NCBI GenBank assembly: GCA_958510875.1
Contig: OY294067.1
Location: 27,578,912 to 27,642,911, forward strand
Length of the DNA stretch: 64,000 bases
DNA from: Endomychus coccineus
Taxonomy: Eukaryota > Arthropoda > Insecta > Coleoptera > Endomychidae
Direction of reading: 5' to 3'
Positions 56,607 through 64,000 of this stretch are shown piece by piece (position 1 is the first letter of the stretch; every line of letters starts with the position of its first letter). The notes under the pieces were generated by a model that had not been told where the DNA came from, did not search any database, and saw only the letters and a list, made by a program, of their open reading frames with translations. Made by a program: the position numbers and the translations under genes.

Positions 56607-58981
56607 CAGGGTGTCCCATTTTGGGTACTTTTGCGGCTTATCTCCTTCATTTTTAAAGATAGAGAGTTGCGGTTTTCGCGACACTGTGCTACTTTTTCGT
56701 AAAACTCAAGATGCCGTCAACAGAATTTTCATAGCCCTTTTAGTTTTTAAGATACAGGGCATTTCTGAAAATGTTGCATTTTGTGACCCCCCTCGTATCT
56801 CCGTTATCCTTCAACCTATCGAAAAGGTAAAATAACATTCTAATAGATTTTTTTCCGTAGAATGCAGTGATGTAGATAACTTTTGTTACATATTTACTGT
56901 TTTTGAGTTATATAGCAAACTTATGTTTTTTTAAATGGAACACCCTGTATATTTATAGACTATAAAATTTGTCTTTTTTTTACCTTTCCAAAAATATATG
57001 ATAGTATAAACTTTTTTTCAGAAACACGCAAATAATTGACAATTTTCAGAAATTAAATACATATTTTAATAGTAGGCTATGGATAACAATAATAAACAAG
57101 TGCAACTTACATATTACTAAAAAATAATTGGATACCTTGTATATAGGTATCTATTAAAAAAAATTCCCATAGATCTTTTTTCTAACAGTAAGTTTGTAAC
57201 AACAGTTTTGTGGCGTAAAGTGACAATATAACAAAAACACAAAAAAATAACATTATTAAAAAAAATTAAATGTGATGTTCAAATTGACCACCATTTTCTC
57301 TAATGCAAAATTGGCACATCTTTGAGATTCTTTGAATAGCGTTCAAAAGAACCATTGTTCTCATTCGCAGATTTCGAAAAGCTAAATAAATTGCCTCTCG
57401 AAGTTTTGCAATGCCGTCATATCGAGTTTTATATACTTCATTTTGTATATAACCCCATAAAAAAAATCTAAAATTGAGAGATCTGGTGATCGTGGAGGCC
57501 ATCTAACAGGTCCGTTGGTACCTATCCATCTTTGAGGAAAGTTATTATTAAGAAAGGCCCTTAAGAGCCTAGAGTTATGACTTGGGGCACCATCTTGCTG
57601 TAGGTAAACAGCATTATACTGGGCTAATGGAATGTTTTCGAGCAGTTCTGGAATAACTTCCTCAAGAATTTCTAGGTATCTACGTGCTGTAAGACCTCCT
57701 TCAAAAATCCTATAAACTATATGTCTACCCAAAATAAAACATGAAACCCCAACTCCAAAGCGTCCTTGTTGTGCCCTTTCAAACATCAAATGCAGATTTT
57801 CACTACGCCAGTTCCTGGTATTGTGACGATTGAAAATGCCAGCACTTGAAATAAAGCATTCGTCTGACCAGAAAACAAGACTGCCAAATAAATTGTTAGC
57901 ATCGATTTGTTGCAAATACCACTGGCAAAACAGTGCCCGGCGCTCGGCATCGCCAGGATGCAAATGTTGTAGTATATTAAATTTGTATGGATGATACTTA
58001 TATTTCTTCAAGATCCTCTGAGCGTTAGTTTTTGGCACACCAATTTCCTTCTCAATTTTTCTACATGAGGACGAAGGTGTTGCTTCTATATATCCTAAAG
58101 TATCTATCTCTTTTCTTTCCCTGTTCTCTTTGTTGTATGTTTTAGGGCGCGGGTGAACAAATGATCCGTGCTCAACTAAATTTGCTTTTAAACGGGCTAA
58201 TATCCCAAAAAACGGTTGCCTTCTTTCTGGATATCTAACAAGCAAAAATTAAAATGATAATAGAGATTTTCATAGCCATAATAGCTTACTCACCTTTGGA
58301 AATATAATTCCGAAGCTTCTTCAGAATTTTCATTACTCTGTATAAAACATACCATCATATCATATTTCTCATAATTTTCGTAAACTGCCATTATTCGAAA
58401 AAATTGATAAATATCTATTGAATAATGATACCAAAAGAACGAAAATAAACAGCTTAAATGCGATAGAGATTTGATGTTTATTTCTGTTTCTTGTCATAAA
58501 CAATATCAATGGCCTACAATTAAAATATGTATTTAATTTCTAAAAATTGTCAATTATTTGCGTGTTTCTGAAAAAAAGTTTATACTATCATATATTTCTG
58601 AAAAGGTAAAAAAAAGACAAATTTTATAGTCTATAAATATACAGGGTGTTCCATTTAAAAAAACATAAGTTTGCTATATAACTCAAAAACAGTAAATATG
58701 TAACAAAAGTTATCTACACCACTGCATTCTACGGAAAAAAACTATTAGAATGTTATTTTACCTTTTCGATAAGTTGAAGGATAACGGAGATACGAGGGGG
58801 GTCACAAAATGCAACATTTTCAGAAATGCCCTGTATCTTAAAAACTAAAAGGGCTATGAAAATTCTGTTGACGGCATCTTGAGTTTTACGAAAAAGTAGC
58901 ACAGTGTCGCGAAAACCGCAACTATCTATCTTTAAAAATAAAGGAGATACCCCGCAAAAGTACCCAAAATGGGACACCCTG
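56607..58981 (-). mobile_element. 2.4-kb mariner-type transposon with about 475-bp terminal inverted repeats
   Basis: The TIRs 56607-57080 and 58506-58981 start cagggtgtcccattttgggt on each side and are highly similar. They are flanked by TA within an extended attgTA...TAcatt context. Both TIRs contain the same 77-codon shadow frame. The body is a minus-strand transposase gene. The element lies in an intron of the raw-like gene if that gene's earlier exons are further right. Confidence 0.85.
57266..58391 (-). pseudogene. Nearly intact, intron-containing mariner-type transposase
   Basis: Exon 1, 58391-58294, starts MAVYENYEKYDMMVCF and ends aaag|gtgagt. A 59-bp intron ends tgcttgttag, and exon 2 begins at 58234 (YPERRQPFFGIL). 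It contains an HTH (SSSCRKIEKEIGVPKTNAQR) and catalytic motifs FWSDECFI, YLQQDGAPSH and WPPRSPDLS (DD36D spacing as I count it). Just after SILDFF, an eight-T run near 57455 shifts the frame: the continuation (WGYIQNEVYKTRYDGIAKLR ... to 57266) is open in the next frame. Whether this one-base break is real or a sequencing error cannot be told here. Confidence 0.8.
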
Positions 58982-59098
58982 TACATTGTGTTGAAAATAT
59001 CGAAGTAAATAAAATCTATACAATGTTCAATTAATCACATTATTTATATATAAATTCTCGGGAAATAGGTCACTTTAACACATATGCTTATTATTTTC

Positions 59099-59140
59099 GT
59101 CTTTTCGTACGTTTCGGTCTCACGACCATCATCAGAAGAC
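59099..59140 (-). ncRNA. Hammerhead ribozyme, family A, cleavage-site mutant
   Basis: It is identical in layout to 39373-39414, but the cleavage triplet reads GAA instead of GUA, breaking the NUH rule. Probably inactive. Confidence 0.75.
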
Positions 59141-61056
59141 GTATCAATATCTAAAACGGGATATCTTAAAACTAATTGTATCATCACAAAGCGTCCTTAT
59201 CGCACCAATTTCAATTAAGTATACCCACGTCGCCGAAACGAACAGAAATACTAGTTAATCGAATTGTAACATATTAATGTTTCAAGTATATGAATGAAGA
59301 ATTCCCTGCTCAGCAATTTTCTTATAAAATTCATTTCAGTAATTTCAAAGCATCGTTTGAAATAAGACTGAAACCAAAAATATAACGCTCAAGTATCAAC
59401 TTTCGAATCAGATGTTGAAGATTTATGAGGTAATAGAAAAAGATTGTCACGACCTTATTAGAGATATAGCTGCTAATTGACCATTCAACCTAAAATATAC
59501 TCGTTGTGGCTCCGATAATTTTGATAGAGTTCGATGTTACCGATTCTATGAAACATAATTATATTGAGAAAGCTCTGGAAGAGAGCCGCTTGTCTATTTT
59601 GATAGTTTTGATAATCAATTTAATTCAACAATTTTTTTTTTGTTGCATTGTGCAATATAAACTATACTATTATAAGATTAATGTTATACTCAATACAATA
59701 CAAATTATATCAAACAAGATTTTGTTTGATTATATTCAGAAGATACTTAAATAACAGCGACACAAAGCTTTTCAATACTTTTAACATTATAAAGACGCGT
59801 GTAGGAATTTCCAAGGGTTTTAATTAATTCAATTCGTATAAATCTGACTTAATGATTGAACGTCTGCTCTATGATTTACAGACTTGGAGTCACGTTTTAT
59901 ATGAATCAACTCCAAAGTACATCTTTTATAATAATTGGTTTCTTTAGTTAAAATATTAACATTTTTGTAATCAAATTGATGGTTATAATCAAAACAATGT
60001 TTTAGCAAGGGCGGTGGAATTTTCTAAGTTTTTGTTTCTAGTACTGTACTTATGGCCATACATTCTTTGTTGTAAATATTGTTTAGAGATTTCTGTATCC
60101 CATTGCAATCTAAACAATTTAATTTGTATACTGTGTAGTTTTTTTATCTTTAGGTATTAGAGGTTTTAGATTTGAAAAATATTTCCCAACACAATTAGTA
60201 GGTTTATGCGCAACATTTAAATAATACTTTTTTAAACATTTCTTAATTTTCTCTGAGGTCTCAGGAATGTACGGTAATGTTATAAAATTATCTGCTTTAC
60301 TGTTTATGTATTTATATACGTTTCATTATAGATTTTGTTTATTCTTTTTTTAGTTTGTAGGTACCCATTCATTTCCAGTGTATTACAAACAATTCTCAAA
60401 TCTTTGGAACGGTCCTCTGGGTGGGACAATTTAATAGCGCGATCTGTAAGGCTTTTTTATAACTCGTTGGTGCAATTGAGTTGAAGAAAAGATATCGCTC
60501 AGACCAAACTTCTTTAGTAAATCACGAAGTTTTTATTTTTCCATCTGACTCATGCCCTAATGATCATTTCTAGGAACTTTATGTTTTTGTTCACTTCTAC
60601 TTCACAAGTAAATTGAAGTTTACAGTGGAAATTGTAAAATTTATTAATCACGTACTGAATTTTATCATTGGGAACACACATTAGGCAACCATCTACATAC
60701 CATTAGAAGAATAAGGGTTGAAAATCTAATGAATTTATTACAGACTCCTCTAGGCATTTCATAACTAGGCAAGTAATAGTAGCTGAAATAGATCCCATTG
60801 CTGTGCTGAATATTTGTCCAAAATATTGCTCACCGTATTGAAAATAAGTGCATTCTAAACAAAACTTTACCGCATTTATAAATTCAAATTGATCTAGAGG
60901 TGTGTAATTTTTAATTCATGCCCAACGTTTTTTGATGATACTCAATGCCAAAACGACTGGTATATTTGTAAATAAAAGAAGAACTTCCAAAGAAATTAAT
61001 CAATTATTTGTGATGATACAATTAGTTTTAAGAACTCCCGTTTTAGACATTGATAC

Positions 61057-61098
61057 GTCTTCTGATGATGGTCGTGAGACCGAAACGTACCTAAAGAG
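61057..61098 (+). ncRNA. Hammerhead ribozyme, family A, stem-mutated copy
   Basis: CTGATGA (61062-61068), GGTC-GTGA-GACC, GAAA and a CUA triplet are present. Stem I has lost its last pair (GTCTT/AAGAG) and the closing pair of the minimal stem III is broken (C-C). Confidence 0.7.
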
Positions 61099-61326
61099 GA
61101 AAATAAAAGCATATGTGTTAGTGTGAACTATTTTCCAAGAATTTATATATAATTCATACCTGGGGAGGGAAAAAACATTAATTAATCATATTAGTGATAA
61201 ATTGAAACACGACTCGAATGTGTGTAATAATAAATCGATACTTGATCGAACAATGAATCGTGGTTACAATACAAATTCACACTTGGATATAACAATAAAT
61301 TTGCACTACATGTACGAGGCAGCGCA

Positions 61327-61968
61327 TTGGTTCAATTCTCAGTTTTTAGGAGAACAAAAATCTATGTACCACTAAACCAGTAAATACGCTTATGAAAAAA
61401 GTAAAAAAATGTCAAGCACTACACCAGGCGCGGGTTTTAAGGGATGAAGAAAAAAATTATTAATAAAAATTTTTGTAAATATACTAATAATAATTCTGTG
61501 AATATTAGAAAATAATGAAAACATTTTTAGCACTCAGATGCGGGTTTTAGGGGACGAGGAGAATTTTTTTTACGAAAAATTAAACAAATATTCATATTTA
61601 TATGAATTGTAGTACGAGAATGAACAATAAACAGTTTTCAGAGGACATTGGTTCAATTCTCAGTTTTTAGGGGAACAAAAATCTATGTACCACTAAACCA
61701 GCTCTGAATATGCTTACGAAAAAAAGTGAAAAAATGTTAATCACTCCACCAGGAGCGGGTTTTAAGGGATGAAGAAAGAAATAATGAATACAAAATTTCG
61801 TAAATATACTAATATTAATTCTGTGAATACTAGAAAATAATGAAAACATTTTCAGCACTCAGATGCAGGTTTTAGGGGACGAGGAAAATTTTTTTTACGA
61901 AAAATTAAACAAATATTCATATTTATATGAATTGAAGTATGAAAATGAACAATAAACAAATAGTTTTC
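61327..61968. repeat. Tandem duplication, two units of about 321 bp
   Basis: ttggttcaattctcagtttt starts at 61327 and again at 61648, and the units stay collinear (caccaggcgcgggttttaag versus caccaggagcgggttttaag; ggttttaggggacgagg in both). No coding; next to the hAT relic. Confidence 0.8.
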
Positions 61969-62255
61969 AGAGCACATTTCTTATGTTACACTAATATAAT
62001 TAATAATGAGACATTGTTTTTGTTAGTAAAAATTGCAAAATTATATCAAATTAGTGATCATCAACCAAATTACATGCATGCAGCATTCAAGCATTTGAAA
62101 ACTTGCATTAACTCAAATAAGTGCAAAAAAGCAATAAAACAATTGAACTGTAATTCAATCTGAGCAGTACGAAATCTGAGAGAGCATGCATCTTTTACTT
62201 CAAATTATAATGAAAATAAGAATATTTCTTCGTTTTTACTAACGCTATTTGTACA

Positions 62256-63223
62256 ATGATAATTGTCACTAGTTTCGATTCTGATCGCATTATTTTCAAA
62301 CTAAACCAGTCATTTTACAGATCAAGCTGTATAAATTTAAGGTATAATTACATAAATGAAAAACATTATTTTAATGTTAGTCAGCCAGGAACAAGTAGAA
62401 GTGTGCCGGATTCTAGGATAATGCAGCCAACATTAAGACAATTTATAAGTTCAAGAAAGACTTGGAATTGTTGAACTCTACTTTGAAACTTTTGCGGCCG
62501 TATGAAGAGGTAACAAGGACAATTAGCTGTACAGAATCTATAATTTCAGATGTAATACCAACAGTAGCAACTTTAAACAAACAATTGTTCATCGATTCTG
62601 ATATTTATGAAGTCGGTACAACCAAAGAGGCCCTACGAGAAAAAATTACCAGAAGATTGGAGAATATCGAAAAAAAAGAGCATTACATGATGGCCACTGT
62701 ATTAGATCCCAGGTATAAACTAGCTTTCTTTTCAGATTGTAATCTTATAAAGCAGATTGGTCTAAATAAATTAGAGACCTCAAAAAATATTGAAACATCT
62801 GATGATATGGTAGCTAGTAATCTAGAACGAGCGGCTAGTAATGATGATAGTGAAGACGAATATGAACCATTATCAAAAGTTGCTAAACGTGAAGAATCAT
62901 TGTGGAAGAGTTTTGACAGTATCGCCAGCGCCACCACCTCCAATTCCAGTTTAATGATAAGTGATGGCACCATGAAGGAGTTTGAAGACTATCTAAAGGA
63001 ACCTTTACAAGACTGTCCAATCCACTTGTTTGGTGGAAAGATCACCAATTTGTTTCCGATCCTGATAAAGATTTCAAAACAATATTTAAGTGCCCCAGCT
63101 AGTAGTGTGTATTCTGAAAGATCATTTTCAAAAATGAGAAATATTTATGAAGAAAAACGTTCCAGACCGACTCCACAGGATGCAGAAAAGCTTTTGTTTA
63201 TTCACCATAACTTATTTTCTTAA
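62256..63223 (+). pseudogene. hAT transposase with central deletion
   Basis: Frame 62256-62474 ends QPTLRQFISSRKTW, a phrase typical of the region after the BED finger in ZBED-like hAT proteins. Frame 62462-63223 starts in the C-terminal half (LLNSTLKLLRPYEEVTRTIS, MMATVLDPRYKLAFF) and ends with the hAT dimerisation block (YLSAPASSVYSERSFSKM...RPTPQDAEKLLFIHHNL). The section with the first catalytic residues is missing and the frames do not match, so it is dead. Confidence 0.8.
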
Positions 63224-63269
63224 TTTTTTTATATATTATTTTGACTGAATAAAATAGGTTTATAAAAAT

Positions 63270-63345
63270 TAAAACGCTAAATCCGGCTAAACCGGACGTC
63301 CGGTAAAGAAGTCGAACTCGGCCGGACGTCCGCTCAATCTCTATA
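63270..63345. repeat. CCGGACGTCCGG-containing block, possible hAT end
   Basis: ccggacgtccgg is a perfect 12-bp palindrome (63291-63302), and ggccggacgtccg recurs about 30 bp later, just after the hAT stop. Sub-terminal transposase-binding repeats are a possible role. Confidence 0.4.
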
Positions 63346-64000
63346 TAAAACTTAAGTATATTTTTCTATTACGCGACGCCTATTACTTTATACCGATACG
63401 CAAATTCTAGTGCACTGTAGTTTTTAGAAGTTAGTGTTGACAAAAAGAGAAAACCCCAAAACTGAAGATTCACCAAGTTAATATACATTCTGAAAACTTG
63501 GAATAGAAAAAATAGTATAGAGAACTCGTTTCATTAGGCCCATTGGGGAACACTCGCTAGAGTTCGTGCGCCAAAACCATCCTAATGAAACTAGTTATCT
63601 AATATACTATTTCAATAAAATAGCAAGTGGCAAATGAAGTATCCCAATCTTTCACATCAATTATTGGTTACTTTCCGTATTATGCAACAATTAAGAAAAA
63701 ATGGAACACAATTCTTGAAGATTTAATAAGGTTTAAGTGGAGTAATGTACTTTCTATATTATATATAAGTTGATCATTCTTTCTCTGACCAGTTATTCAA
63801 TTTCAGTTACAATGGAAACTAATTTGATGTTCTTGAAATGATATAAAACATGCATTTACAACCTTCTCTTTACTTTTTGAAAACTTCTCAAGTTTTCAAT
63901 TTATACTTCCCAATCAACATGTATGTTTTAAACTGATCTAACTATCAATAGATCCGATTAAAATGAGAGAAAGTTTTTCATAATTACGCAAAATAATATC
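63346..64000. other. Window end, nothing recognised
   Basis: A short inverted motif surrounds 63525-63605 (gaactcgtttcattag versus ctaatgaaactagtt). No gene seen. Confidence 0.4.

Larger units (their letters stand above)
59045..61151 (-). mobile_element. Penelope-like element, family A, with inverted ends
   Basis: The ends (tatatataaattct...ggtcac at left, the inverse at right) and the flanking hammerhead blocks form inverted arms of about 150 bp. In between, on the minus strand, are a reverse transcriptase relic (FCLECTYFQYGEQYFGQIF, STAMGSISATITCLVMKCLE near 60880-60745, then WYVDGC where YVDDC is expected) and a GIY-YIG endonuclease relic (about 60170-59830). Many stops. Confidence 0.75.

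Noticed and set aside
56602..56835. 77-codon frames at 56602-56835 and 58753-58986 as paired genes
   Set aside because: They are the two terminal inverted repeats of one transposon; the similarity is due to the repeat.
1..64000. CRISPR arrays, rRNA or bacterial operons
   Set aside because: No short direct-repeat arrays, rRNA cores or prokaryotic gene layout seen; gene structure is eukaryotic.

Overview
The window is AT-rich animal DNA and is most likely an insect, possibly a beetle; I cannot name the species. It carries spliced genes with GT-AG introns, AATAAA poly(A) signals and a very dense load of arthropod-type transposable elements. I reconstructed four host genes by matching exon ends, splice sites and reading phase.

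(1) + strand, 2511-9972: the 3' part of a FERM and PDZ domain (FRMPD)-like scaffold protein. (2) + strand, 17475-24552: a complete six-exon CAP/antigen-5-like secreted protein with a hydrophobic C-terminal tail. (3) - strand, 34214-28503: a complete four-exon branched-chain alpha-ketoacid dehydrogenase E1-alpha gene, including a 22-codon mitochondrial presequence exon about 3.5 kb from the main exon. (4) - strand, 56483-51985: the last two coding exons of a raw-like gene (nucleoside deoxyribosyltransferase-like domain); its 5' part lies beyond the window or was not found. The genes are unrelated in function and are not co-regulated in any way the sequence shows.

Most of the rest is mobile DNA. 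0-2 kb is a giant foldback. 7.3-9.3 kb is a terminal-inverted-repeat element holding a LINE RNase H relic. 13.8-15.2 kb is a Helentron-like helicase/endonuclease relic. 16.7-17.2 kb, 25-28 kb, 33 kb, 39-41 kb, 49.6-51.1 kb and 59-61 kb hold Penelope-like elements (PLEs), several arranged as inverted repeats and carrying hammerhead ribozyme motifs. 31.0-32.5 kb is a truncated LINE. 37.9-42.8 kb is a decayed gypsy/errantivirus-type LTR retrotransposon with an env relic, and a palindromic PLE is inserted in it. 42.9-53.4 kb has a run of five giant palindromes. 54.0-55.6 and 56.6-59.0 kb are two IS630-Tc1-mariner-type transposons with long terminal inverted repeats; the second is almost intact and has an intron in its transposase. 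62.3-63.2 kb is an internally deleted hAT transposase.

The strongest unusual signal is a 42-nt hammerhead ribozyme sequence that occurs five times. Two perfect copies face each other in the 497-bp inverted arms of the PLE at 39319-40844. A second, more degenerate hammerhead-like family marks other PLE tails, including two inserted just downstream of splice donors in the FRMPD-like gene. All family calls come from reading translations and motifs by eye; no database search was run.
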